Of a stretch of 64,000 nucleotides of DNA, positions 33,737-45,915 are shown piece after piece. A model generated the notes under the pieces. That model ran no database searches. It saw only the letters and a list, made by a program, of their open reading frames with translations, and was not told where the DNA came from. Origin of the DNA: Microdochium bolleyi. Lineage: Eukaryota; Ascomycota; Sordariomycetes; Xylariales; Microdochiaceae. Each line of letters starts with the position of its first letter. The first letter of the stretch is position 1. The stretch is taken from NCBI GenBank assembly GCA_001566295.1, contig KQ964259.1, positions 558,001-622,000 on the forward strand, given 5' to 3'. A program made the translations under genes and the position numbers.

Positions 33737-35556
33737 GGCTGCAACAAAGGTATCGACGGTGGAGGAGCCAGGCAGCTGAGGAGTTTTGCCGGAGGCTGGA
33801 GGACTACGGCAGAGAGGGCGGTCGTCGCTCTTAAAGGCAGGCGAGAGGCCGACGTCGCGGGGCCTAGGCAGGGGCAGGGGAGCTCGTCGAGGGATGCCCA
33901 AACTGGGCGGTGGGTCGGCTACAATATCCACTGGACAGGGCTTGATGACGAAGGTGCAGAGCCGGGGATGTTTGTCAGGTCGCAAAGATGCAGCACGCTG
34001 GGCATGGGAGGGAGGCGCAAGGCTGGTCTCACGGCATGTCTGTCAGGGCCGGAGGAGGAAGTGGGCGCTGGAGCGAGTCGTGAAGGTTGTCGGCCGAGTC
34101 GAGGCTGGGGACAGGAGGCGGCGTGGCGACCAGGAGAGAGATGCGGAGGAGAACACGGTGGGAGGCCCGATCGAGCTTGAGAGAAGTTGGAGCATCCAGC
34201 CTCTTGAGCCTACTGGGGGTGGTGGGAGTTGACAAGATGGAGCACGGGCACATCACATGAGCACACAGAGCAATGACGGTTCGACCAGTAACCACCGGCG
34301 AATAGAGCAGTCAGGGCAGCCAAGCCAGAAGAAAAAAAAGCTGCACAGCCATCAACGGGATGCGGAGCCGCCAAGCAGAACAGGATCAACAGCACAGGAA
34401 TACAGACGTCGCAACTGCGAACCCCGCACCGGCAGCGAGTCTGAGACTGAGACAGCCTGCCATTTGCGCGCGTGCATCTGAGACCGAGACCGCTTCCGCG
34501 AGCGTGTATTCAGGGTCTCTTCTCGAAGCCAAAGTTCCACGGGCCTGGGCCGGGACCCCGTGGTCCGTCGCTCTTGTCACATGCCACTCTGCATTTTTCC
34601 GCCCGGTGCAATTCAGCCCGTGGGCCCCTGGCGCGCTCCGGCACTGACAGATCCAGATCCACCGGCCAAGTGCCCATCAGAGGCCGAGAGTGCGTTCAGA
34701 TGCACTGGCATTCTCGAGCTAAGCTCAGAGCACGAATCACTGCGTCGTTGATGCTCTCTGCAGCTCTTCTGTCACACGGAACAAGCTCAGATGTGTGCTC
34801 TCCGTTGGAGGAAACCTTACAACCACTCATGGCATCCCTGACGTCAAGCCACGCCGGCCCTGCCGCATCCGATCTCCCCGCCCTTTCTCAATGCATGTTA
34901 GGTGGCGTGTTGTGAGGCCATGGCGGATTGCGAGCACCGCATAAGTCGACCGAACAGTCCCGACGGCGAGACTGGACAATTGATCAGCCTGCTGCTTGGC
35001 TCGACTCACACCTGCTCGGCTCACAACTGCTGCCGCTGGCGCCAGGCTGACACCATCCTTTGGTGGTCGCCGCCCGCAGCCTAACTTGCCCGCACCGCGC
35101 CAGGTTTCTTCCCATCAGACTGTCCCAGTGCAACAGTAACCTGAGGCAACGCACAAACGAAGCAGATGGAGACATAAGACCACTGGTAGCCATCCATGAG
35201 ATCCAGAGCACACGGTTGGCAACGCATGCAGCTCGGTTTGGTCCCCATATGCAGGTGGAAGCTGCAAGGAAGCGGTCCCAGCTCCGGTACCCACACCATG
35301 AGAGTGCTTACCTCAGCACGCCCCTTCCGGTCCCACCTGCCATCCCTTGCAGGGCGTCGCTGGACTACAGGGCTAATGTTGATCCCTGGGGCCACTTGCC
35401 ATGTCAGCCAGATCGTCAACCCTTATTGTGCATTGGTAATCGTGCTCGAACCCCGACTTCAGTATTGCGTCCAGCAGCTAAGCATATTTCCGAACGCGAC
35501 GGCCCTTTCTCGACTCGAAGGCCTTCTTGGAAAGACAAACACACACTCGAATCACA
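33737..35556. other. Divergent region between the phosphatase-like gene and GPI8
   Basis: 1.8 kb without a recognisable gene. Promoters of two divergent genes must lie here. Short shadow frames only. Confidence 0.5.
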
Positions 35557-36840
35557 ATGAAGCTGTCCAGCGTACTGCAGCTGCCGGCGCTGCTGGCCGC
35601 CACCCTCCTGGCGCCGCCATCCCTCGTCGCGGCCGAGCACACCAGCAACTGGGCCGTCCTGGTCGGCACTTCGCGATTCTGGTTCAACTATCGTCATCTC
35701 GCCAATGTCCTCTCCATGTACAGGACCGTCAAGCGCCTCGGCATTCCCGACTCCCAGATCATCATGATGTTGCCTGACGACATGGCCTGCAACCCGCGAA
35801 ACGCCTTCGCTGGCACCGTATACAGTAACGCGGATCGTGCGGTCGATCTCTACGGCGACAACATTGAGGTCGACTACAGGGGCTACGAGGTCACCGTCGA
35901 GAACTTCATCCGCCTCCTCACGGATCGCGTCGGTGACGAGATGCCTCGCAGCAAGCGCCTGCTCACGGACGACCGAAGCAATATCTTCGTCTACATGACA
36001 GGCCACGGCGGCAACGAGTTCCTGAAGTTCCAGGATGCGGAGGAAATAGGCGCGTGGGATCTTGCTGATGCTTTCGAGCAAATGTGGGAGAAGAAGAGGT
36101 AAGGACAAAATCCCAGCCGCAAGCGGTGGCGGCTCATCTGCTAATCGTCATCCATCGTCTCTAGGTATCACGAGATTCTCTTCATGATCGACACTTGCCA
36201 GGCGAATACCATGTTCAGCAAGCTATACTCGCCCAACATCATCGCGACCGGCTCCTCCGAGCTTGACCAGTCATCATACTCGCACCACGCCGACAACGAT
36301 GTTGGCGTTGCTGTCATCGACCGCTACACCTACTACAATCTGGAGTTCCTCGAGAATGAAGTCAAGGACCTGAGCAGCAAGAAGACAATTGGCGAGCTCT
36401 TTGACAGCTACACATACGAGAAAATCCACTCGCACGCCGGTACACGCTACGACTTGTTCCAGGGTGGTGCAGATGTGGCACGCAGCCGCCTCCTTACCGA
36501 CTTCTTTGGCAACATCCAGAACGTTGAGGTCGATACTGTCACCAATGCCACCGTGGACGATGAGATGATGAAGCTCAGCAGGACAATCGCTCGGCTGAAG
36601 CTGCTGGCGGATGAGGAGGAGGCTGCGGAGAAAGCTGGCAAGGGGGGTGCGGCGCAAAACACTTCCAACACGTCACCGGACAAGAAGCCGGTGCAGAAGA
36701 AGATCATGAAAGCTTCTTCATTATCAGACGAGAGGCAATGGGTAAAGAAGCTGATCGGTGCGACAGCCATTGCCGGCTGCACAGGGCTGTGGTACCTAGG
36801 GTCTTATCTGGACTCATCGAAACGGACAGTGAAGCAGTAG
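35557..36840 (+). CDS. GPI8: GPI-anchor transamidase catalytic subunit
   Basis: ER-membrane cysteine protease (C13, caspase-like fold) that cleaves the C-terminal signal of precursor proteins and attaches GPI anchors, in complex with Gaa1, Gpi16, Gpi17 and Gab1. Exons are 35557-36098 and 36165-36840, with a 66-nt intron (GTAAGG..TAG) restoring EKKR|YHEILF; the product is 405 aa. Signal peptide is residues 1-26 (LLAATLLAPPSLVAA). The conserved NWAVLVGTSRFWFNYRH follows. Catalytic His150 is in TGHGG and catalytic Cys192 in DTCQA, exactly as in the family. The luminal domain ends near 310, followed by a Lys/Thr-rich linker and a C-terminal transmembrane segment (LIGATAIAGCTGLWYLGSYL). Length matches yeast Gpi8 (about 410). 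Confidence 0.97.
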
Positions 36841-37304
36841 ATAACATTTCTTTGACAAGGTGGTAATTAGCGTCTCAATCATTACAATATATCAATGAAG
36901 GGTTGTGTGAAGACTTGTCTTGACCTCTGTCCGCAGGTTGATCAGGCGATCGCGTGTGTGGGGCATCTCTGGTGGACTTTCACTTTTGCGCTTGACAGCG
37001 ACGACAATCGTGCTCGACGCCGAAACCACAACGTGCCTGCAATTGAAATGACTACGTCTCACGACGGCAGCAACATCGCATTTCCGAGACTCAGGCAATC
37101 CTAGCTTTCACACCCCTGAAGCGCGCATTTCATGCTCCAGCACGAAGGCCAGCGAGCTCATCTGTAACCACACGCCAAACGTAAATGACCTTCCAGTTTG
37201 GCACGGAATGACATGAAGGCGATGACATACAACAAAGGCCAATTCCAGGTGCTCAAATCGTAGCAGCAGTATCGAAGCTGTGCTTGCTTCGAAAGCAAGC
37301 AATC
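36841..37304. other. Intergenic: GPI8 3' flank and TFIIIC promoter
   Basis: 464 bp between two plus-strand genes; no gene or distinct motif seen. Confidence 0.5.
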
Positions 37305-39722
37305 ATGACCGCCCAACAGACCGCGAATGCGCCGCCTTCACACCTTCCTCTCGAGACGCTGGAACTGCCTGCCCTGCCGCTCAACACGCACAACATTGCA
37401 TGGTCGCCAGATCTGGAGCTCGCCGTGGGCGCCGACGACTCTGTTTATATATTCTTGCCTCACTTCTCTGCACTATCGCCGGCAGACAGCTCGGGCAACG
37501 CCGGACTCGGGCCCAAGCGCCAGTACCATGAGATCGCCCTCCACTTCCCTGCCACGGAGGCGCGAAGCCCTGAGATCAACAGGCGCCTCTTCGACGCTGT
37601 CGCCAAAGAGTTCCCCGAAATCGACGAGGGCGTCTACCCGAGCCTCAATGCCGGGCAGGGCCCAATCGCCCGGACCGGCGGCACGCTGAACCATGTCGTC
37701 GCACTTGCGTGGTCGCCATGCGGCCTCGGCCGAATGAAGAGGTCGGTTCTCGCTGTGCTGACAGGCAACGGCACAATTGCGATCTACTGCGAGAGCTCGC
37801 TGCCGAGCAATGCGCCCAGTCTTGCCATTCGGGGACGCAAAGCTAGGACTCTCCGGCCGCTGCTTGTGCCCTGGTGCGTCGGCAATGGATGCCACGTCCC
37901 GGTCACGGCTGCTGGCCAGGCTGCCTCTTCCCAGGAGGACTCACTGCCGCACAATCTGGAATACATCACGTCGATGGCGTGGGCACAACAACTGCATGCT
38001 CCCAGTGATGGCGCGCTGCTCGCCTACATGACTGACGACGATGAGGTAGTCATCCTGGCTGTGCAAGCGCAGCACGGGACGTTGGAAAGCGGCCATGGGC
38101 CAGGTGGCGATTGGAGAGTCGAAGAGGTCGCCCGATTCTTCGCTGGCGGGCCCCATCCTCTGATTGATGTATGAATCCTTTTCCCAAGTCATTTCATGAG
38201 AGTGAGAGAACTTACACAATTCATAGCCCCTAGATCCAGACTTCGTGCCCTTTGGGACACCTTTCGCCCTCAAATGGAGTCCATGGATCGCCCAAGGCGG
38301 CAGCAAGACATCTCTGGTCTCATACATCTCGAGAAACTACGTTGGCTTTCGTCGTGTAACGATTCAGGACAACTGGGCCTCAATGGAAAGCCCGGCGGTT
38401 GATGTTGGCAGTAGTGATGTTGAGGGGATGTGCCAGCATCTCGCAACTGATGCCTTCGTCACTTGGGAGGACAAGGTGTGGGAAGAACAGGGCAACCACA
38501 TATTACGTGGCATTGTGGCGAGTCCCTTCAGCATTCAGGCCTTCCAAATTCCCTTGAACAGCGACGGTGTGAAAGAGCAGATTCCGCCGCACATGACAGA
38601 GCACTGTGGCACGACGTATGCGCCTGTCGGCGTTGACCGAAGCCTGAATCCCATCACAGGTTTGGTTATCCACTCCTCATCGACGCTGGAACAGAATCCG
38701 ACTCCATTGTTCAGTCTCGTCCGCTTGGCCGCCACTCATTTGAACGACGACTGGTATCAGACCAACCTCCCTCTGGCATCAGATGCGAAAACACGACCAG
38801 CCTGGGCCACGGACATACTTCATGCAGTGGGACACAATCTTCCTCGGTCACTGGCGTACTTACCGCGCAAGTCCTTTGCTGCCGATGACTCGGACCCCGA
38901 AGAGGAGTCCGACGAAGACGAGGACTACGAAGACTGGGATCCTGAAGCTTTCAACGAAGACTTTGCTGGCGACCTCGGACCGGTCAAGCCAAGTGAAGAC
39001 GCAATGAGCCGTGTTCACACAACTCGGATGCGTATATGGGGTTTGCTAGCGAGCCCTGGCGGCGGATCAATGGCAGTCTTCGCGACTGAGCACGACACCA
39101 TCAAGCCTGAAAGGTCAACATTCGCGGGACTACGATGCAAAATCCTGTTTGGCCAGACCCGGCACGCTGATAGCGATGGCCAGGATGGTGTAGCCAACAA
39201 CGAACACAAACTGAGCACCGAGGCCCAGGCTTGGGACTGGATGTACGGCGGAGGGTCTGCACCGCCAGGAACCAACGCAGCTATCTACGATTTCGGATCC
39301 GACATGCTCAAAAGTCGTTTGATGGACGTCTCGGCAGCGCAGAAGTGCCCTTTCTGCGATGCAAGCGTCATACCAACAGAGACCCATTCGAGATGCACAA
39401 GCGGGCATACATTTGGTACGTATACAGGACACAATAACTTGTTTAAACTCCGCAGGCTTTTTCTCGCCTGTGGACGGAGCCCTCTCTGCTATGCATACAT
39501 GAGATGCTAATGCGATGCTCAAACAAAATAGAAACATGTGCTGCAACTGGCGTTCCCATCCTGGAGCCTGGTATATCCAATACCTGCGGCGTTTGCAGTT
39601 CCAAGTGCCTGCGCGTGGACGTGCTTGACAAGATGCTGGTTCAGCTCCCACAGCGGCAAGAGATTCTGGCCATGATATCCCCCACGTTCTGTGGTCGTTG
39701 TGGCGGAAAATTCGAAGATTGA
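37305..39722 (+). CDS. TFIIIC subunit with WD-like N-terminus and zinc-finger C-terminus
   Basis: Probable subunit of RNA polymerase III factor TFIIIC (the GTF3C4/90-kDa type), which recognises internal promoters of tRNA genes. Exons are 37305-38168, 38227-39415 and 39532-39722; introns of 58 and 116 nt (GTATGA and GTACGT donors); the product is 747 aa. The N-terminus (LNTHNIAWSPDLELAVGADDSVYIFLP) has the beta-propeller start typical of the family. A mid-protein acidic run of Asp and Glu (from about 506) is followed by a helical segment. The C-terminal zinc region (about 660-745) has CPFC, CTSGH, CAATG, CGVCSSKC and CGRC, assembled only if the last two exons are spliced as given. It is convergent, 55 bp from the next gene. 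Confidence 0.88.
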
Positions 39723-39777
39723 CACATCAGAGTTGTTGACTGCCAACACCAGATCCACTTCGACGGGGTCTCTTCTC

Positions 39778-41013
39778 TCAACGGCCTGGATTCTCAGCGC
39801 AGCTGTCGAAGGGCGTGTAGGATGGCGGCGATGTTTGCGGGCCCGCGACTGCAGCACGTCGAAAGTCTTCTGTGTAGGGCGGTGGTGCCATCGCCTCCCG
39901 TGCTATCCTCTCCTTCCGAGCTGCCATATCCTGTCGAGCAGCTTCTTCTTCGATGGCGTGCTCATATGCGGCACTCTGGGCTGCGGCCAGCATCCGACAG
40001 CTTTGCCGCACACTTGGGCCATCGGGGCGGCGTGTGTATCGAGAGCTACTGGCGTCAGGTCTGCTGGTCATGTTGGCTGCACCAAGGCCGAGAGAGTCGA
40101 TCCATCTCTGGCGGTCTGCCCTGTCCACCGCAGCGTGGGAGCTGGAATTTGCGGTGCGCGTCTGTCTCTTCTTCAGGGCCCAGTGCATCAAGAAGCAGAA
40201 TAACATCAATAAAGGAAGGCCACAAGCCAGAATCGCTGCAATCAGACGATCGGGTTCCGCCGCTACCCATTCCCAGAGATTCTCTACGCGAGTCTCGGTG
40301 TCGGTGGTAGGAGTGCCGTCGGTATCCTCGTGACCGACGAGGGCTTCGATGATGCGGGCGACGTGCAGAATTATTGCCGGCGACGTGACTCCGGTCTTAT
40401 TTGCCGCTGCAACGCTGAATGTCACGTTGAGTGCCTGGGCCACAGTATTGGCAAGTGGACTCATCTTGTCTCGAACTTGCAGAGAGAAGGCCTCCAGTGG
40501 CGAGTTAGATGGTGTTGTAGCTGTGGCTGTCTTTGCGTGCTGGTCTCGAGGGGAAGGTCAAAGGAGCGTATTTGACGATGGCTATACGTTTCTGGCAAGA
40601 GTTGGAAGCCTGCTCGTTTAAAGTGAGCTCGGTAATGAGGTCGCTGACCGTCGTGGTTGAGCGGTCTTCATCTCCGAAAGGGTTGCTGGATTTTCAGCGG
40701 CATTCTGCGCGATGGGAGAGGGTGGGAAGACCCACGTGAAGACACATCCAAGCCCGCAGCCAGCGAGGATAGAATCTTGGAAAAGTTGTAGATAGCAATA
40801 TGCCTGCCGGACTTTGAGAGTTTGGCATCCATCCGTGAGAGTTCGTTGTGTGGGCGTGGAGGTGGACATCATGACGCCAAGGTCCGTAATGCTTTGGTAG
40901 CAGTCCGCGCCACGAAACAAGCAGAGGATTTTGCAACAACGACCAAGATTCAGTAGTAACAAGGCGAGAGCCTTGATCTTCCTAGTGGTAGCCAGACGAC
41001 TTGTCCAATCCAT
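39778..41013 (-). CDS. Membrane protein with Cys-rich ectodomain and two PPxY motifs; exon junction unresolved
   Basis: No family recognised. The 3' part (39778-40464) is a clean frame: two N-glycosylation sites (NVT, NKT), one membrane helix (about 74-96 of this frame, IAAILACGLPLLMLFCFLM), then a cytosolic tail with PPPY and PPSY near its end (194-197, 213-216), the motif bound by Rsp5/Nedd4 ubiquitin ligases. The 5' part (40618-41013) starts with a basic then hydrophobic segment (KALALLLLNLG), signal-like, and continues Cys-rich (GADCYQSI, LTDGCQTL, GCGLGCVF), as expected of a secreted ectodomain. The two frames are 1 gene if an intron lies in about 40500-40740. I could not find a strong donor in the correct phase, so they may instead be two loci or a damaged gene. 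Confidence 0.5.
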
Positions 41014-41905
41014 GCATATTCATATCCGCAGGCCAGACCATCTGGTGTGGTGCTTAGCCGCAGTAGCAGCAAAGCGCACTACTTCGCACGTTATTACCAG
41101 CGCCCTTTCACTTTCCTACCGGCAGCTGCACGTGTACTATGAGGCAAGCTAAGCCCGCAAAAGAGAGTGGGGATACGAGATGTATATGGCTTCGTGATTG
41201 TATTATGGCTCTGCAGGAGGGTTCCGCGACACAGGCCTCGTATCCCTTGAGCTGGACGTCGAAGACCACGCTCCGCGAATACTGGACGTACGGCAATGCA
41301 AAAGCGATATTGTTATTCCAAATGCAATTTTCAGCAATAACGCTTTCTATAGGTGGACCCTGGACTCGTCACGGTATAATAGCCTGGACAGAGAGCCACG
41401 TGCCAACCAGGTCTGGCACGCGATGAACCACGACCTGCGGTCTCCTCTGTCTCCTTCACAATTTTCCCCATCTCTTCCGTGGCGCCTACTACGCGCTAAG
41501 CTCGACACGCAGACTAGAGTGATGTATTTGTCCCCTGGCCACGACCAGGACTGCTCCGCTATTGGAATATTTCTAATATCTTCGAGGAGACAAGTCCACG
41601 GATGGTGCTATCGTTCGGGTGTTTGTACGACAGACAGGCCAGGTGTAGAAGGCTATGAATAACAGCACTGTGCACACAGCAGTGCTTCCGTAATGCAAGG
41701 GCGGCCATCAGTAAATATGTGAATAAGTCATTCACCGAGGCATATACTACTAAACAGACCCAGAATCACCAAATACAGACAACCAGAGCGCCAGCTTGGC
41801 CTAAAACAACACCAAAAAGCAGCCCAAACTCCAGCAGGCTGAAATACGCCCCGTGACTCCCGAACGCTATTTTCCGTCTTAACTTCAAAGGTGGGTTTGT
41901 GTTTT
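41014..41905. other. Intergenic, no confident gene
   Basis: A 155-codon frame at 41198-41662 (+) is the only one of note and is not supported (see rejected items). Confidence 0.45.
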
Positions 41906-42295
41906 TCAGTGACGGGACGACCTTGGAGCACGCGTCATCCTCCTCTCGGCGCAGACCGTGGCATCGTCTATGGCAGACCGGGCCATGGTGCTTGCGCCGT
42001 AACCGGCAGACGCGAAGCTCCTGGTACTATCACATGAGCTGGCGGTGCTGCTGATACTGCCACTCCTGGCGCTGTTACTGCTACTGCTGCTGCTGCTGGC
42101 GCCGAAGCTGCCGAAGAAGGACGAGGATTGTCTCGAGAATGGTGGGAAGCTGGTGTACTCGCACGGCGTTGTTGTGGTGCTGCTGTGGTCCGAGTGATAG
42201 CTTGCTACCGACGGCCGTCGGCTGTAGCTCTGGCCACCGGAGATGTTCAGACCGATGATGGAGGCGAGTAGCGCGTCTGTGTCGTGGCCCGTCAT
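41906..42295 (-). CDS. Small serine-rich hypothetical protein
   Basis: Single exon, 129 aa. The first 20 residues (MTGHDTDALLASIIGLNISG) look ordered. The remainder is Ser/Thr-rich and low-complexity with a run of eight Ser codons, and it ends in a basic tail. There is no signal peptide or membrane segment. Coding is likely because the frame is intact with a plausible start, but the composition gives little power. Function unknown. Confidence 0.5.
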   Translation of the reverse strand: MTGHDTDALLASIIGLNISGGQSYSRRPSVASYHSDHSSTTTTPCEYTSFPPFSRQSSSFFGSFGASSSSSSSNSARSGSISSTASSCDSTRSFASAGYGASTMARSAIDDATVCAERRMTRAPRSSRH

Positions 42296-44269
42296 TTTGT
42301 GGTGCGTGAGGCAAGGTGGTTTGTGTATCTTGATTGCTTGTTGCGAGGAGGTCGTCGTAGGACTATACGGTGAGACACGATGACGACCAGGCGAGCTCTC
42401 CCAGCCAGCTGTGTGACTTCTGCTTCGTCTTTGCGTTGAGACTCAATCAAGAATGGCTGTTTGGAGGAGGTCCAGGGAAGGCTGCTCTGTCTCGAGCTCC
42501 CCGCACTGATGATATCTGATGATGGAATCTGGTCGGGATGGCGTGACAGCGATGGTGACACACAACACTACAATGTCGCAAGCGGACGCTTAGACTTTAG
42601 GATCTGGCACGAGTGGTCTGACGGGACAATCGTAGAAGAAACGGCTTGCTGGCGTGTTCAGAGGCCCTCATGCTCATCGTCGGGGCTGACACTGGACACG
42701 TTCTATATAGCTTACTTCTGCTGTGCGACCACGAGTCGCAATTTGCGAGACGTAATGGGAACCACCACGAGGCCTATGGGGATCCTGGTGCTCGCAAGCT
42801 CCTCCGGTGACGTGCATCTGTCTGCACCCCAGACCAGCTGTCGTCGTAAGCATGCATTCCGGGAACCTTTGAGGTCCCTTTGCATTTGCAGTCGGGGAGG
42901 CCTCTCTCTCTCTCTCCCTCACACACTTATGCGTGGTTTTTTGTCCTCTTGTCATTGAGTGCGACTGGAGTGAAGCGCGAGCATAGCGAACTTGTTTCGT
43001 TGCGCTCCCGCCAATGGGATCCCTGAGTCACGGAAGCCCGGGAAAGCTTGTCTGCACGTGTCACGAGGATCCCTTCCCCGCTCGGCGGAGATCAAGGCCG
43101 CTGGTCTGGCACGCCAATTGGACGGGCGCGGACGGCAGAGCAGCTATTCGACGAGGGCGTCATGGCGGGAGTAAATTCGCGCAGGGCGGCGGTGAGAGAA
43201 ACACCGCGTGGATTGTGCAAAAGTAGGGCACACGACGGTGTCAAGGGCCGTGGGGTCGGCAGAGAGGGATGTGCCTGAGAGGTCTTGTAGCGGATTAGCA
43301 GATGGTCGAATATCCCGCATACTGTCGAGACGGAGGGAGTATAGAAGTCTGATAGACGATACTCACGATGCGCCGGCAGGAGCCCCTGTAACAGGTTGGG
43401 CCTAGTCCAGGGGTCCTTTTGTTGGTCAGATATCCCGTGGACTCTGGTTCCTGCACAGCCTCGAGCTAACCAAACTCGAGCCTGGACGAAATCAAGATAT
43501 TGTTCCCCATTCCAGCTTCTCCGTGCATTGCATCTTGCATAGTATGCGTGATTTTGTGTTCTGCCCACATCGACTCTGGCTCTTTGAGGAAGTCCGAGGA
43601 GGCAGCGGCATGAACCCCCAACCTTGGGCAGGTCATGCTGATTTTCTGCAACCCTCCAGACGGAGCTGCTTGGGTTCAAGCTCAAGACTCCCCAGACGGG
43701 ATACCTGTTCCGGAAGGCGATGCGCCGGGGAATACTCCGCGCCTCGGGTCCAAGGCAACACACCATCATGGCATCCCATATCAGGGATCCATGTTAAGCG
43801 CCGCAGCCTTCGATAAGCTTAAACAGGGATGGCGAGCCAGGTTGCAGCCGCAAGGTCTCTCAGCCGAAATGCTGTGGACCCCTTCGCTGTGTATTTACTA
43901 GGACCATACGTTGATATCCGTGGTGGCATACTGGCGGGGTCCATCCTGGCACAAGAGGGCGTGTGACTGCTCTATCTGCTCTGTTCCTCATCGGTGCAAT
44001 AGCTCGAGAGATATTTCGCGCACTGCCGGATCACACGATATTTTGGTGGCAGGCAGAGCCAGGGCCTCTCAGATGTCCGATCCAGAACGGATTCCGATAT
44101 CCCAAGGTTTCATATATCGACGCTTGGGCGGTCTACCTGGGTGCCGACGTGCGCCAGACGGGGAACTTTCACATTGACACTCGGCCGGCCTTTCTCAAGC
44201 AGCTTCCCAGCTCGTGCTTCTTTGCTTGTGCAACTCGCAGACACAGCCAGCCGCCCTTCCGTCTCGGCC
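42296..44269. other. Intergenic, no confident gene
   Basis: Open frames on both strands (43092-43769 - and others) have no family resemblance. A short CT-rich tract lies at about 42902-42918. Nothing else seen. Confidence 0.45.
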
Positions 44270-44725
44270 ATGCCCCCCCTACCATGCACTTTCCCATCAT
44301 CATACTTCCAGCGCCCCAAAGTAGCCAGCAACAGCCGAGCCAGTTCGTCCGATGCGGCCCATAGTCAATCGTCGATATCAGATATCGTTCTCGACACTAT
44401 ACACCCGAGCAAGCAAGCCCGCCCTCCAGCCCAAGCGAGGAGCATCCCCAGCGCGACTCCAGCATCAACACGTCGCCACAGCGAGCCCATCATCCGCCCG
44501 CGGTACCACCACTCGTCCTCCCCACGCCTGAGTGACGACAAGATATTCGCCCCGCACAGCCTGCCGCCCACGCTCTGCCGGGTCGACGCGGTCCGCGCGA
44601 AGCCGGCCGTCAGTCCCGGGGTCTACGTCGTCAAGGGAGAGGGTGAGTCCCGGAGACACTGTTGGGCGGTGGAGGGAAGGATTACCGAGATGGTGTTGTG
44701 GGATAGTCGGGCGTCCCGCAAGTAG
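44270..44725 (+). CDS. Hypothetical basic Ser/Pro-rich protein
   Basis: 151 aa from the ATG at 44270 (context GGCCATGC); the frame continues upstream to 44141. The first half is Ser/Ala-rich and probably disordered. The second half has a more structured stretch (CRVDAVRAKPAVSPGVYVVKGEGESRRHCWAVEG). No domain recognised. It may be a real small protein or chance; codon usage cannot be judged by eye. Confidence 0.35.
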   Translation: MPPLPCTFPSSYFQRPKVASNSRASSSDAAHSQSSISDIVLDTIHPSKQARPPAQARSIPSATPASTRRHSEPIIRPRYHHSSSPRLSDDKIFAPHSLPPTLCRVDAVRAKPAVSPGVYVVKGEGESRRHCWAVEGRITEMVLWDSRASRK

Positions 44726-45915
44726 GAGCACCTGATCCTCTGGGATATTATTTTTGAGTGGGCCTAGTCACAAGGAAGGCCGCAGACTTGGACGCGCGTG
44801 AGGAGTTGCTTTGGTTCTTGGAATAGCAGTATCGGAACCGACGCGAGGGCATCCGTGAAAGGCTTTGAATTCTTCGGCCTTCTTCTTTCCTTTTTCTTCT
44901 CTTTTCATCTTTTAGCCAGTCCAATACCACGGAGGAAATGATGATTTGATTTTTAATTCTACGACCCTCGTGTATTTTCAACATATATCCTCCATGGCTC
45001 CAAAGTAAGCACCGGACGCTTGTATCGCAATGTACGCTGGGGTCCATGCATATAAACGCTCCTACTCGTGCCTGGCTCCTGGGGACATCTTCGACCCACA
45101 CACAAGCTGTTTGAATACACCAAGGTGCTGTCCTTGGGATTACCAACCATTTGGTGTCCAGGCCCCATACCCATCCTTCTCGCGCCGATAAGACCAGATT
45201 GGACACGGACTTCAGCGTCGTGTGGTGCTGTTCGTCCGATATGAAAAGAGCCGGACAACATCTGACTCTGGTTCGGATGGGGGCTGTGAGACATAGTCAC
45301 AAACTCAAAGTCACGACGCTTTGACGGGACTTTCCAATTCTGTGAACAAGTTGGTTCTGCAATGTCCGGACTTCAAGCAAGTGGGTAGTGGCACAAGCGA
45401 TCGCGCATGCCGCAGGAAGACATTTCCTGGGAATAGAGTCTCACTTGTCCACTCAGGGCCATGGACGAGTGACAGGACCAGATTATAGCACCAGCTAGAC
45501 CACTACTCTCCCTGTATGGAGGCAAAAACGACCCAGCGCCTCTGTCCAAGAAGAGGGCATTCCAAGGTAAAGATGCGCATCGGTATACTGGGACTTGAAA
45601 CGCACGGGCTTCCACCCGGCACCAACGCGAGTCTGGTTGCAACGAGGCTGAGTACAGCTCAAGAGCTCGAGTGGCACTGCAGTAGGGTGATCGGAGATGC
45701 CTCTATATCCTCGCAACATGTTAAAGTCTGGCGTCCCCTGCAATGTCGAAAGAAATTCAGGAGGCCGAGGCACGTCAACAGAGATCTCTTTCCCTTAGGA
45801 TCGAAAGCTATCACAACACACACACACAAACACACTTTTCAACCAAGAGGTCACCGCGACGCCATCCACGAAAGCTAAACATCAAAGCAGGCGAGATACC
45901 AGCCTTACCGCAATC
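44726..45915. other. Intergenic, includes a CA-rich leader tract
   Basis: No gene seen. A CA-rich stretch at about 45812-45836 precedes the next start codon by about 80 bp and is probably in its leader. Confidence 0.45.

Noticed and set aside
41198..41662. 155-codon frame with a stretch (SRYNSLDREPRANQVWHAM) faintly like UstYa/DUF3328 proteins
   Set aside because: The similarity is only in spacing; the HxxHC motifs that define UstYa are absent and there is no signal anchor.
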